A stretch of 64,000 nucleotides of DNA from Natrinema sp. CBA1119 (GTDB lineage Archaea > Halobacteriota > Halobacteria > Halobacteriales > Natrialbaceae). Positions 27,067-35,736 of this stretch are shown here, piece by piece. The notes beneath the pieces were generated by a model, which saw only the letters and a list, made by a program, of their open reading frames with translations, ran no database searches and was not told where the DNA came from. The translations under genes and the position numbers were made by a program. Location of the stretch: the NCBI RefSeq assembly GCF_002572525.1, contig NZ_PDBS01000001.1, forward strand, positions 1,054,001 to 1,118,000. Direction: 5' to 3'. Every line of letters begins with the position of its first letter. Position 1 is the stretch's first letter.

Positions 27067-27245
27067 ACTGATTTGGGCGGATGTATCCTGATTTGTCCGA
27101 ACAATCAGGAATAGGACTACGATAGGGGGATCTTAATGAATGTCTGTCAGTAGTGGCTGATGCTGAATTTTGTTCCCTCATTAATCCTATTCAAGATGGC
27201 TGCATAATAGGGGAAACATTAACTGCAGCCCTTTCGAAGCGCTGG

Positions 27246-28196
27246 ATGAATACGATGTCTGAGGAGGAACCGGAGTTCGGTGAACCAGAGTTCTTAGGCT
27301 GGCATCTGCTCCGGGAACTAAAAGACCAGAGCGACGACCAGATTTCTCGCTCGAAGTTTCTCAAACTTTGTTGTGTCGCCGATCGAAACCTCCTCGAGAC
27401 ACACGAATATGATGTTGGACTTGCCCGCTACTGGTATATGTACGGAGAACTCACGAATGAGCACGAATTCTCCGGGCGGTTCTATAATGCACCACAAGCA
27501 ATGGGCTGGGATGGCCAACAATATATCCCAAAATCACTGGACATAGAGGCATTTGGCGTATCCAAAGAGGGTCTCGAACTGATTACTGACTCTGTAGAGT
27601 GGACTGTACGAGAGTTTGGAAGGGAGAACGTCGAGGCAATTAAGCAACATCAGTACGAGGAACACGCTGAGAACAGTTTCATTCAGGAGTACAGTGAACT
27701 ACGCTGGCTACTAAGCACAATTGATCTCGGAAGCCAGCAACGTCTGGAGAACTTTACCGAAGGAGGAACCGAGGAAACGGTGGAATCGAACGAGGAGTAC
27801 CTCCGACAGAAACTGGATACAATGGTGGAGGCATACCCTGAAGATGAAGGGCGTCATGAGGAAATGAAGGCGCTCTATCTCCGATGGGATGACACGGTCC
27901 GACTCATGCTCGATCAATCTGTCCAATATAGTCGAATCGCAGAATTCCTCGACGACTTCATTTTCGCCCTCAGTAGAGTTGTACTTCGATTCGACTACAA
28001 CCAACACATTTCCGACAGTCGACTGGCTGATTGGGAGGAAGATGCAGCTGATGTGAAGTCGGATTTCACAAACAATGTCCGGGAAACGAGACGAGAGCTA
28101 CTCGGTAATCGTTCTCGAAGCACCGAACTGGACGGGGTTTCACGCGCATACTCTCGTACTATTGAAGAACAAATCGAACGGCTTCGGTCCTACTAA
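27246..28196 (+). CDS. Uncharacterised protein, possible Panacea-like antitoxin
   Basis: A 316-residue protein of lower GC than its neighbours. Residues about 15-90 contain R-S-K-F-L-K-L-C-C-V-A-D-R-N-L-L-E-T then G-L-A-R-Y-W-Y-M-Y-G-E-L-T-N-E, which resembles the SocA/Panacea pattern of K-L-L-Y-L-A-D followed by an aromatic-rich Y-G-P turn; this is a visual likeness only. The rest is acidic and helical. ATG 27246 is preferred; ATG 27255 and GTG 27153 are in frame. The stop is 3 bp before the PIN-like gene, so the two form one unit. Confidence 0.6.
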   Translation: MNTMSEEEPEFGEPEFLGWHLLRELKDQSDDQISRSKFLKLCCVADRNLLETHEYDVGLARYWYMYGELTNEHEFSGRFYNAPQAMGWDGQQYIPKSLDIEAFGVSKEGLELITDSVEWTVREFGRENVEAIKQHQYEEHAENSFIQEYSELRWLLSTIDLGSQQRLENFTEGGTEETVESNEEYLRQKLDTMVEAYPEDEGRHEEMKALYLRWDDTVRLMLDQSVQYSRIAEFLDDFIFALSRVVLRFDYNQHISDSRLADWEEDAADVKSDFTNNVRETRRELLGNRSRSTELDGVSRAYSRTIEEQIERLRSY

Positions 28197-28199
28197 TCG

Positions 28200-28862
28200 A
28201 TGACTGATGCCTCGTTTCTTGATACAGGTGTCGCTCTCGGCTACTGTTTTCGGGACGATACACACCATTACCGGTGCAGAGAATATCTAGAGGAAAACGG
28301 ATTCTCGTTGTATATCTCCGACCATGTTGAGGATGAATACCTGAACAGAGAACCTGATCTCGCTGAGGAGATTGCAGACGCGATTCGCGATCATATTTTC
28401 CAACTCCAGAACTCCGATTACGAAGGGCAACTGGATTCCATGGATACTTCACAAATTCGCCAAAATATGGTTAGTGGAAATAACAACGCTAGTACGTCAC
28501 TCCACGAGTTTTATCGAAACCAGCTGCCAAATTTCATTCAGGTTGAAGAACTGATTAAGCGACTCAGAGAGCTTGCACGTGACATCGAACAGAATGCCAT
28601 CGAAAACCGGCAGTGGCTGCTAGCAAGAACCGAGATTTGGAGCCGTGAAAACGATTACTCCGAAATCGATGAATCACTTTCCGAGGTTCCCTGGGACGAC
28701 CGTCGGATCTGTCTTGACGCACACGATGTCGTTGAGCAAACAGGAGAGATTACAGAACTAGCGACAGTCAATCCTCGTGATCTGGTTGACGAAGGATATC
28801 GAGAACTCATACTTGGCCAGACAGCGCTTGAGGATGTCGTTTCCCTAGCAGTCAGATCATGA
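28200..28862 (+). CDS. PIN-like nuclease domain protein
   Basis: A 220-residue acidic protein. S-F-L-D-T-G-V-A-L-G-Y-C at residues 5-16 has the first PIN aspartate (Asp8); H-Y-R-C-R-E-Y-L and S-L-Y-I-S-D-H-V-E-D-E-Y-L give the second acidic position; the late D-D-R-R-I-C-L-D-A and T-V-N-P-R-D-L supply the remaining acidic region. The middle about 90 residues are an insert. PIN proteins are metal-dependent RNases and the commonest archaeal toxins. The tight spacing to the preceding gene suggests a toxin-antitoxin pair. Confidence 0.7.
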   Translation: MTDASFLDTGVALGYCFRDDTHHYRCREYLEENGFSLYISDHVEDEYLNREPDLAEEIADAIRDHIFQLQNSDYEGQLDSMDTSQIRQNMVSGNNNASTSLHEFYRNQLPNFIQVEELIKRLRELARDIEQNAIENRQWLLARTEIWSRENDYSEIDESLSEVPWDDRRICLDAHDVVEQTGEITELATVNPRDLVDEGYRELILGQTALEDVVSLAVRS

Positions 28863-28899
28863 GAGAAATAGATCTTTGAGGGATGTGAGTACGAGTTCG

Positions 28900-29166
28900 T
28901 TATGATGATTCGAGATCATCACTCTCTAATTCCCCCTCGAGATAGGCACGACCTCGATCCGTAATTCGGTAATAGCCCCGATCATCGTCGACTTTTCGGA
29001 GAAGTCCATGATCTTCCAAGACCGGAAGACGGCGCTTGACTGTTGGATGGGAGACGCCGTCAATGTTGTACGAAACCACCGCTGGCGGCATCGCTATTCC
29101 CGTTTCCTCGAAGAACTCGAGCAATGCGGGATCGGATTTCGTCATCCACGATACCAGCGGGCGCAT
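28900..29166 (-). CDS. PhiH1-repressor-like winged-helix regulator
   Basis: An 88-residue protein in the family of the halovirus phiH1 repressor. R-P-L-V-S-W-M-T-K-S-D-P is the usual start, V-S-H-P-T-V-K-R-R-L-P-V-L the recognition helix, and R-G-Y-Y-R-I-T-D-R-G-R-A-Y-L the wing. It lies convergent to the PIN-like gene with 37 bp between stops. Relatives are frequent in integrated haloviral and plasmid DNA, supporting an acquired origin for 27-31 kb. Confidence 0.85.
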   Translation of the reverse strand: MRPLVSWMTKSDPALLEFFEETGIAMPPAVVSYNIDGVSHPTVKRRLPVLEDHGLLRKVDDDRGYYRITDRGRAYLEGELESDDLESS

Positions 29167-29397
29167 TCAGTAGCGAATCGCCATGTGCCGCTATAACTGG
29201 GGGTGCTCTCACTGAGGTTGATGCGCTACAGTGAATGTATGATACTATAGAGGATCAAATTTTAAGTCAGAACGGATCATCAGTGCACCTTACGGAGGCC
29301 AGACGGACCCACAACTACCCGAATCGGTCCTCGAGAGAAAACGCGGACCCGGTGCCCTACCACCGGCCCGCGTGGCTTCCGTACCTCGCAGAAAGCC

Positions 29398-29829
29398 ATG
29401 CCCGACCACGATTCGCGGGGCCTTGAAAGCCCCGCTCGAGCGGACGCATCACCCCCTGACTACCCGCCGAAGGACGGCCGACGCGCGTGGATCGAACTCA
29501 CCGCCTTCCAGCGCGACTGTCTCGAGGCCGTCGCCCGCCGCGAGCGCGACGGCAAGCCCTGTTACCCCTCGGGGATCACCTGGACCCTCGAGCGCCGGTA
29601 TCCCACGGTCAGCCGCGCCCGGCTCGAGCCGAACCTGCGCGCGCTCGTCGGGCGCGACCTCCTCGCCGAACGCGACGATCCCGACGATCGGGTGAGCGCC
29701 TACCGGCTCACGGGTGCCGGGCACGCGCTGCTCATCCAGCGCGCCGAACGCCTCGCCGTGCTCTGTGACCTCCGCGACTGTGTTGACTCCGGCGCGCCCG
29801 CTCGAGAAGTCGGCGACAGGAACCGCTGA
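29398..29829 (+). CDS. Winged-helix (PadR-like) DNA-binding protein
   Basis: A 143-residue protein. The N-terminal about 32 residues are Pro/Asp/Ser-rich. Then W-I-E-L-T-A-F-Q-R-D-C-L-E-A-V-A-R-R leads a winged helix with R-L-E-P-N-L-R-A-L-V-G-R-D-L-L and a wing V-S-A-Y-R-L-T-G-A-G-H. It is GC-rich, unlike the flanking insert, and fits haloarchaeal PadR-like regulators often found on plasmids. The target is unknown. The 230 bp before it hold a TTTTAAG box near 29268 but no gene. Confidence 0.65.
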   Translation: MPDHDSRGLESPARADASPPDYPPKDGRRAWIELTAFQRDCLEAVARRERDGKPCYPSGITWTLERRYPTVSRARLEPNLRALVGRDLLAERDDPDDRVSAYRLTGAGHALLIQRAERLAVLCDLRDCVDSGAPAREVGDRNR

Positions 29830-30104
29830 CCCGGGCTCGAAACAGGATTCCGCTGGGTGCGTTGCACTCGAGCAACCGAATGATGACCTCCCAACTATCC
29901 AAGCCTCGCCGGCAGAATACTGTCACCGTTCAGCACTCAGGCGGCGCTGTACGCCGTCCACGGCCGTCTTCACAAAAGACTTAATTAGCTCCCAGAGATA
30001 GAAGCAATTGTCTTACAGGGAGGAGCCGAAGATCCCAACGCATAGATCACTGCCTGTTTCTTCGGTTCGTCCCTAACTTCCTCTCGAATGCTCGAGAACC
30101 ATCC
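29830..30104. other. Gap with possible coding relics
   Basis: No complete gene. On the minus strand, directly after and in frame with the TAG of the DUF3800 gene, about 40 codons read like a helical coding segment (R-E-E-V-R-D-E-P-K-K-Q-A-V-I-Y-A-L). It may be decayed or fortuitous. An AAGACTTAATTAG stretch near 29980 is AT-rich. Confidence 0.3.
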
Positions 30105-30821
30105 CTACAGGAGGAGCTTGTGTAGATATCGCATCGCTTCGTGGCAATCCCCATCTTGCAGCCGCTTTCGACGCGAGTACGCAGCGATATCTGCGAGCTG
30201 AATGCCGGGCGTTTGCTCGCTGTCTCTAATCGTGAAGTCGACGGCGGGAACCCAATCTAAGGACTGAACGATGCTCTCGAGTTGAGATCGTGGCCGAACC
30301 CACGTCTCAGCGTCTAGTACTCTCCGATATCGTTCTATGGAAGCTGAGATCTGATCGCCGAGTCGCAGTACGGGACTGATGATCGAAGAGAGTCCGATGA
30401 GTTGCGCAGGTGTCTGCGATCGGCCCTGACCAAAATACTGTTGTGCGAGACCTCGTCCGATGTCGCTATCGGAGTCGTAGATCGTATACGCAACGGGAAA
30501 ATCCGTCCACGGGTAGTCTTGCGTGTCGATCGTTTGATCCTGATCGAAGATATTCCGCATGTACGCGAACGTAGAGTTGAGCGTCGATTCGTCAAGCATT
30601 GCCCCCTTCAGTTCCCGACCGGGTGACGGACCATCGCTGTCGAAGACGACATTGTCCGAAATCCGGTTTTTCGTCGGCCGCAGTATCCGGCCCAAGTCAC
30701 TGCTTTCGGAGAGACACCAACAGCCAGCCACGACGTAACAATCTCGCCGCGTGTGATTACCGCTTTCGTCAACGAAAACGTACAGGTCGCTCAACGGTGA
30801 TTGTCGAGTCCGTGTTCGCAA
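30105..30821 (-). CDS. DUF3800 protein
   Basis: About 230-238 residues. The N-terminus L-Y-V-F-V-D-E-S-G-N-H is the DUF3800 hallmark with its conserved Asp and Glu, and the C-terminal I-Q-L-A-D-I-A-A-Y-S-R-R supplies the second conserved Asp. The fold is predicted RNase H-like, so a nuclease role is suspected but unproven; members are common in mobile and defence regions. No ATG fits: TTG at 30821 or TTG at 30794 must be used, the latter giving the usual short lead. It lies at the right part of the 27-31 kb insert. Confidence 0.8.
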   Translation of the reverse strand: MRTRTRQSPLSDLYVFVDESGNHTRRDCYVVAGCWCLSESSDLGRILRPTKNRISDNVVFDSDGPSPGRELKGAMLDESTLNSTFAYMRNIFDQDQTIDTQDYPWTDFPVAYTIYDSDSDIGRGLAQQYFGQGRSQTPAQLIGLSSIISPVLRLGDQISASIERYRRVLDAETWVRPRSQLESIVQSLDWVPAVDFTIRDSEQTPGIQLADIAAYSRRKRLQDGDCHEAMRYLHKLLL

Positions 30822-30917
30822 CTCTTAGTTGTTCCTACATGAAGTCGAAACAGGCGATCCTATTGATCGGATCACCGCTTCCCTCGTCGAGTTGGAAGCG
30901 ATCGTTCGACACGAACA

Positions 30918-31649
30918 CTATCGTGATTGCCGCCCGACCCCCGTATCGCAGACCACGCACGCGTCCAACCCGTTTTCCTCGGTAACCCGATCGAACAGCC
31001 TCGAGAGCCGCACGTCGTGACTCGCCAGGACCCCGCCCGGCTCGAGGTGGTCCAGCGCCGCCTCGTACTCGAATCGCATATGGGGCAGCCGGTGGTCCGA
31101 GTCATGAAGAAACAGGTCCAGGGGGCCGACGCGCTCGAGCAGCCCGGGCAAAACGTCCCGCGCATCGCCCCGATGGAGTTCCCACCGGTCGCGACACCGA
31201 TCCGGGATCAGGTGGCCGTACTCGAACGGCCCCGGCGGCCCGCCGGGCAGGTCGACCGCGTGCAGGGTTCCGCCGCCGTTCTCGCACATCGCCGCCAAAA
31301 TGTGCGCGTCGAACGAGCCGAACAGCACCCCCGTTTCCACGACGGTCTCGACCTCGAGCGCGCGACAGACGACGTAGAGCGTCACCCCGTCGCGCCAGTG
31401 GGTCGTGTCGGTGGCCACGCCGGCCTCGTGGATCTCCGCCACGCGGTCCGCGTAGCTGTCGTGGAACCACTCGAGAGCCTCGTACTCGCGCTCGTACTCG
31501 CGCAGTTCGGCCGCCGAGGCGGGGAGCACCGCGGCCAGCCGGTCGGCCCGCTCGCGGGTCTCCGCGCCGTAGTCGAGTCGCCGACGCTCGAGTCCCAGTC
31601 GGGCCTTCCGGACGGCGTAGATCGCGTCCCTGAGCGTGTTCGGGGCCAT
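30918..31649 (-). CDS. Class I SAM methyltransferase (Methyltransf_24-like)
   Basis: A 243-residue enzyme. A basic, helical N-terminal part (about 1-75) precedes V-V-E-T-G-V-L-F-G-S-F-D (motif I variant), A-V-D-L-P-G-G and L-D-L-F-L-H-D-S-D-H, typical of methyltransferases near glycosyl genes. The last residues differ from a smooth domain end. Its ATG shares one base with the TAA of the upstream sulfatase-like gene (TAATG), so the two are translationally coupled. Confidence 0.82.
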   Translation of the reverse strand: MAPNTLRDAIYAVRKARLGLERRRLDYGAETRERADRLAAVLPASAAELREYEREYEALEWFHDSYADRVAEIHEAGVATDTTHWRDGVTLYVVCRALEVETVVETGVLFGSFDAHILAAMCENGGGTLHAVDLPGGPPGPFEYGHLIPDRCRDRWELHRGDARDVLPGLLERVGPLDLFLHDSDHRLPHMRFEYEAALDHLEPGGVLASHDVRLSRLFDRVTEENGLDACVVCDTGVGRQSR

Positions 31650-32737
31650 TACCGGTAGCCCAGCGCCTCGAGGCGCGATTCGATCTCCTCGCTATCCCCA
31701 CCGTCCGCATCCTCCGCACCGCTGGCCCCGCCCTCGCGAATTCCCGCGGGAAGTGGGGGATCGCAGGTCTCCCGATCCTGTCCCTCGCGGACGACCCAGG
31801 GAACCCGTCGGAGCGCGGGGACCGGCGTCCCGGGCGGGTGCGACCAGACGCCGAACTCGCCGAGACCGTTCCCGTGGTCGCTGGTCATCGCGACCCGACC
31901 GTCGCAGTTCGCGAGCAGTCGAGAGACGTCGTCGAGGACCCACTCGAGGTTGTCCCGGTAGGCCGCCCAGACCGCGTCAAATGAAAAGTCGCCGTCGCGC
32001 AGTCGCATCCAGGGATCGTTCATCGAATCCGTCTCGTCGTCGCTCTCGGCCTCGGCTTCGGCGAGCGCCTCGAGGGCCTCGCGTTCCGCGGGCGAGAGGT
32101 CGTCGGGATCGAAGTCGTCGTCCGCGGCGGACGACTCGCCGTCGGTGAACTGCCCCCAGTGTTCGATGTCGGCCGAGCCGAAGAACCACCCCGGCTCCGA
32201 CCGGAAGGGGGCGTGGGGCTGCATGTAGTGGACGAGCACGCGGTCGATCCCCAGTGCCTCCCGGTTGCGCCAGATCGCGATCGCGGCGTCCGTGAGGGGG
32301 GCGGGCGGGATCGTCGAGATGTCGTCGTCGACCCACTCGTCGCGCCAGGCCTCGTGAAAGACGCCGAAATCGTCGGCCTCGAGCGGCAGGACATCGCCGG
32401 ACGTCACGAGGATGTGCTCGCAGGACTGCGACGAAAAGGGGTTGCCGGTGACGTAGGCGGTCCGGGCCATCTCCTCGCGGTACCGCGGCGCGAAGGTCCG
32501 GTCCATCCACTCCGCGGACTGGGAGCCGACCGACCACAGCGAGTCCACCCCGTCCGGCTCCGGCAGCGCGTCGTGGCCGGCCGCGGACAGTTCTCGCATG
32601 AGATCGAGGCGGCAGCCGTCGAGCACGCAGCAGACGTCCCACTCTCGCTCCCAGATAGGAGTTGCGGGGACCAGTCGCGAGACCGCGTGTCCGATGCGAC
32701 CGGTCGCGATCCGCTCGGAGACCGTCTCGAGATCCAT
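31649..32737 (-). CDS. Sulfatase/alkaline-phosphatase-superfamily protein
   Basis: A 362-residue protein. C-C-V-L-D-G-C-R-L-D-L-M at about 36-47 has the first metal-binding Asp of the superfamily; V-H-Y-M-Q-P-H-A-P-F and M-T-S-D-H-G-N-G-L-G-E-F-G supply further metal ligands. There is no signal peptide. The last about 35 residues are Gly/Glu/Asp-rich. It probably cleaves or transfers a sulfate, phosphate or phosphoglycerol group of a surface glycan. Start ATG 32737 is preferred to the GTG 6 bp upstream. Confidence 0.82.
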   Translation of the reverse strand: MDLETVSERIATGRIGHAVSRLVPATPIWEREWDVCCVLDGCRLDLMRELSAAGHDALPEPDGVDSLWSVGSQSAEWMDRTFAPRYREEMARTAYVTGNPFSSQSCEHILVTSGDVLPLEADDFGVFHEAWRDEWVDDDISTIPPAPLTDAAIAIWRNREALGIDRVLVHYMQPHAPFRSEPGWFFGSADIEHWGQFTDGESSAADDDFDPDDLSPAEREALEALAEAEAESDDETDSMNDPWMRLRDGDFSFDAVWAAYRDNLEWVLDDVSRLLANCDGRVAMTSDHGNGLGEFGVWSHPPGTPVPALRRVPWVVREGQDRETCDPPLPAGIREGGASGAEDADGGDSEEIESRLEALGYR

Positions 32738-32923
32738 TACCACTGCACCTGTCTGTCGAGTGGATACGGTTCTGTTAGTAGCTTTTGATCGCCAAACGAA
32801 CCGTTCGGACGGAGCGAACGAAACCGCGGCCGCGTCGCAACTATGGCATGCGGTAACAAGGCTTATTACATCCCTGTTCGTAGCCCAAATCGAGGACCAC
32901 GAACACAGGTCCCGTCTGACGAT

Positions 32924-33241
32924 ATGAGCTCCTCACCACCGGAAACCGAGACGTACGAAGTCACGCTCACCCGAGACGAGCAATGGGTCGCCCACCACGT
33001 CCTCTCGAAACGCTTCAACGAGGCCCTCGAGATAGACGAGATGCCACCCGAGTGGACCGTCGAGTTACTCGAGACGCTCGAGGCTGACGGCGACACGGAA
33101 CGACTCACCGGCCCGCAGGCCGATCGCCTCTATGACGAACTGGCGACGTACGTCGACCGCGAGGAGACGCCCGACCGGGACGTAAGCGACGGCTCGACCG
33201 TTCTCGACCGGCTCGAGGTCGTCTGCGAAGCCGAAGTCTAG
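32924..33241 (+). CDS. DUF7853 protein
   Basis: A 105-residue acidic protein beginning MSSSPPETETYEV and carrying the family feature L-T-R-D-E-Q-W-V-A-H-H-V-L-S-K-R-F. It is rich in Glu and Asp, has no membrane segment and no known role. A CTTATTAC box near 32862 lies about 60 bp upstream of the ATG at 32924, indicating its own promoter. Confidence 0.75.
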   Translation: MSSSPPETETYEVTLTRDEQWVAHHVLSKRFNEALEIDEMPPEWTVELLETLEADGDTERLTGPQADRLYDELATYVDREETPDRDVSDGSTVLDRLEVVCEAEV

Positions 33242-33302
33242 ACCGTTTTCGTTTCAGTAGTCCTGCGATTCGTCGTCGAACAGCCCGCACGGGCAGCCGT
33301 TC

Positions 33303-33623
33303 TCAAGGTCGCGTCGTCGCCCAGACCGCCGTAATCGCGAGCAAAATAGCGGGTGCCAGGGGCACGATCAACAGCGCAAACCGGTAGCCCTCCGCACCGG
33401 GTGGGACGAGGTAGATCAGAGTCGGAGCGGCGAGAAACGCGAAGACGATAACGCCGACGAGGGTCCAGCCGCGCCAGTCGAACTCCCGGTCGGCCGTCGC
33501 GGGGTGTACCGGTTCGTAATCGTCCCCGCTATCGGCCGGTCCGTCGGCTCCCCGTTCGCCGTCCGCGTCGGCGTCGACCGCCGCTGGATCGTGGACGTAG
33601 CCGCCGTCATCGCTCGAGCTCAC
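33303..33623 (-). CDS. Small two-helix membrane protein
   Basis: A 106-residue protein starting at GTG 33623. The first about 50 residues are Asp/Gly-rich and hydrophilic; W-R-G-W-T-L-V-G-V-I-V-F-A-F-L begins the first membrane helix and F-A-L-L-I-V-P-L-A-P-A-I-L-L the second. I do not recognise the family with certainty. It lies between DUF7853 and the dehydrogenase gene. An ORF reading farther upstream is less likely because its N-terminus is basic. Confidence 0.65.
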   Translation of the reverse strand: MSSSDDGGYVHDPAAVDADADGERGADGPADSGDDYEPVHPATADREFDWRGWTLVGVIVFAFLAAPTLIYLVPPGAEGYRFALLIVPLAPAILLAITAVWATTRP

Positions 33624-33730
33624 TATCGATTCGTTTCGAGCGCGCAGTGAAAGCACTCACGGTTCCCCCGCCGCTCGTCTCCGAAGCGATCGGAAACGGG
33701 AACGGTTCGTCGGGCGTCAGTCGCTTCCGA

Positions 33731-34756
33731 CTATAATTCGCTGTCCGGCCGGACGACGACCTTGCCGAACCCTTCGCGGTTCTCGATGATCTCGTGGGCG
33801 CGTGCGGTCTCGCTCATCGGCAGTTCCTCGCGGATGGCGGGCTCGAACGTGCCGTCCCAGACGAGTTCCATCACGTCGTCGACCTGATCGGGCGTGGCCA
33901 TCGTCGAACCGATGATCTGCAGCTGATTCCAGAAGATACGCGGAATGTCCGTCTCCGGGTTGCCGCCGCCGGTGCCCCCGCAGGTGACGAGTCGCCCGCC
34001 CTTGGTCAGGCTCTTCAGCGAGTTCTGCCACGTCGGCGCGCCGACGTGTTCGACGACGACGTCGACGCCGCGGCGGTCCGTTTCCTCGAGGATCCAGTCC
34101 GCGAAGTCCTCCTCCTCGTAGTTGCAGACGTGGTCCGCGCCGTGTTCGCGGGCGTAGTCGAGTTTCTCTTCGGTGCTACCGGTCGCGTACACCTCCGCGC
34201 CCGCGTAGTCGGCGATCTGAAGCGCGGCGTGGCCGACCCCGCCGCTGGCACCCAGCACGAGCACCGACTCGCCGGCCTCGAGATCGGCGCGTTCGATGAG
34301 CATCCGCCAGGCGGTCTGGAAGACCAGCGAGCTCGAGCCGGCGACCGACCAGTCGACGTGGTCGGGGACGGGGATCAGGTTATCCTCGGGAATCGCGGCG
34401 TATTCGGAGTGAACGCCGGTGACGTGCTCGCCGATGATGTGAAAGCGCGGATCGAGCGTCGGGTCGTCCATCCGCAGGTCGCCGACGCCGGCCGAGAGCG
34501 CGACGTGATCGCCCGCCTCGAAGCGAGTTACGTCCTCGCCGACGTCCTCGACGACGCCGGCCCCGTCGCTGCCCGGAATGTGTGGCATCTCGAGGTCGAT
34601 CCCCGGCATTCCCCGTCGCGTCCAGATGTCCAGGTGGTTGAGCGCGGCCGCCTTGATGTCGACCAGTACCTCGTCCCGATCGATCTCGGGATCGGGATAC
34701 TCGCCGTACTCGATGACGCCCCTGTCGCCGTGGTCCGCGAATTGGACTGCCTGCAT
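33731..34756 (-). CDS. MDR-superfamily zinc-type dehydrogenase/quinone oxidoreductase
   Basis: A 341-residue medium-chain dehydrogenase. The N-terminal GroES-like domain holds A-A-A-L-N-H-L-D-I-W and I-P-G-S-D-G-A-G-V-V; the Rossmann part begins V-L-V-L-G-A-S-G-G-V-G-H-A near 160-172. The Cys of classical zinc ADH at the first catalytic place is not present (A-L-N-H instead), so it is closer to the NADPH:quinone reductase/crotonyl reductase branch. The substrate is unknown. It diverges from the ABC exporter pair. Confidence 0.88.
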   Translation of the reverse strand: MQAVQFADHGDRGVIEYGEYPDPEIDRDEVLVDIKAAALNHLDIWTRRGMPGIDLEMPHIPGSDGAGVVEDVGEDVTRFEAGDHVALSAGVGDLRMDDPTLDPRFHIIGEHVTGVHSEYAAIPEDNLIPVPDHVDWSVAGSSSLVFQTAWRMLIERADLEAGESVLVLGASGGVGHAALQIADYAGAEVYATGSTEEKLDYAREHGADHVCNYEEEDFADWILEETDRRGVDVVVEHVGAPTWQNSLKSLTKGGRLVTCGGTGGGNPETDIPRIFWNQLQIIGSTMATPDQVDDVMELVWDGTFEPAIREELPMSETARAHEIIENREGFGKVVVRPDSEL

Positions 34757-34830
34757 ATAGGCGGACCAACGGAAACGGCGTCCATAACAGTTGGGCTACC
34801 AGCATGCCGTATTCGCCGCGATCACGTTGT

Positions 34831-34840
34831 ACTATAAACT
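34831..34840 (+). promoter_or_regulatory. TATA box of the ABC exporter operon
   Basis: ACTATAAACT lies about 40 bp before the permease ATG at 34879 in a local AT-rich patch, fitting a haloarchaeal TATA element with a short leader. Confidence 0.5.
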
Positions 34841-34878
34841 ATTATTTGTCAGAGGTGTGTCGAGACAACGGAAGACCG

Positions 34879-35736
34879 ATGGCAACTGAAACGGAGCCGG
34901 TGTCCAAGACCGAACGAGAGTCGGGCGGAGAGTGGCGCGTCTGGCTCGAGCAGGCCGGCGCGTTCACTCGCCGGAATCTACAGGAGGTGCGAAACAGCGG
35001 GATCATGCTGCTGTGGGTACTCGCATTCCCCGCGATTATGTACTCGCTCCAGACGGTGCAGGGGGCCGGAACGACTGCCACGGCCGATGCGAGCGCGTCC
35101 ATCGGAATCGGCGTCCTCGGGTCGATGTTCGTCTGTCTCTTCGTCTTCGGAAACCAGCTCGCGACCGACCTCGAGGACCGGCGCTACGTCGCCTATCGAT
35201 CGATGCCCATCTCGCCGTCGGCCGAACTGACCGGCCGAATGGTCGCCGGGCTCGTCCTCGCGGCGGGCGCGTTCACCGCGACGCTGGTCGCCGGGCTGGC
35301 CACCGGCGCGTCCTACGGTCTCCGCGGTCCCGAATCAATACCGATCGTCCTGGTCGCCGGCGTGCTGACCGGCCTGATCTGGATGGTCGTCGCCATCCCG
35401 TTCGTGATCGCCGCGGGGAACAAACAGGTCGCAACGCTGGCGACCACGTTCGTCGCCATCACGACGTTCACCCTGACCGGGCTCAACGGCGCCGTTCCGG
35501 CGCAATCGGTGATCGACGGCCCGGTGCTGAACTATCTCCCGAACACGCTCCCGACTCGAGTGCTCATCGCTCACCTCGTCCCGGCCGAGAGCTGGACGGG
35601 GCTCGGCATCGCACCGCCTGCGATGCCGACCGGGCCGGAGTTCCTCGCGTTACTGGCCATCTATGCGGCCCTCGCAGTCGTCGCCGGAACGATGCTCGTG
35701 AATCGACTGCTCTACGACCAGGGGTGGTGGCCGTGA
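34879..35736 (+). CDS. ABC-2 type transporter permease
   Basis: A 285-residue integral membrane protein with six hydrophobic helices, near residues 35-55, 70-92, 120-145, 150-175, 185-205 and 255-275. R-R-N-L-Q-E-V-R-N-S-G precedes the first, as usual in ABC-2 exporters. The stop overlaps the GTG of the ATPase gene (GTGA), so the pair makes one transporter. The export substrate (lipid, drug or antimicrobial) cannot be deduced. The ATG at 34879 fits the hydrophilic start MATETEP. Confidence 0.9.
   Translation: MATETEPVSKTERESGGEWRVWLEQAGAFTRRNLQEVRNSGIMLLWVLAFPAIMYSLQTVQGAGTTATADASASIGIGVLGSMFVCLFVFGNQLATDLEDRRYVAYRSMPISPSAELTGRMVAGLVLAAGAFTATLVAGLATGASYGLRGPESIPIVLVAGVLTGLIWMVVAIPFVIAAGNKQVATLATTFVAITTFTLTGLNGAVPAQSVIDGPVLNYLPNTLPTRVLIAHLVPAESWTGLGIAPPAMPTGPEFLALLAIYAALAVVAGTMLVNRLLYDQGWWP

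Noticed and set aside
33246-33300. A Cys-Pro-Cys-containing mini-frame on the minus strand before the DUF7853 end
   Set aside because: It has no usable start codon and no room upstream without overlapping the small membrane protein gene.
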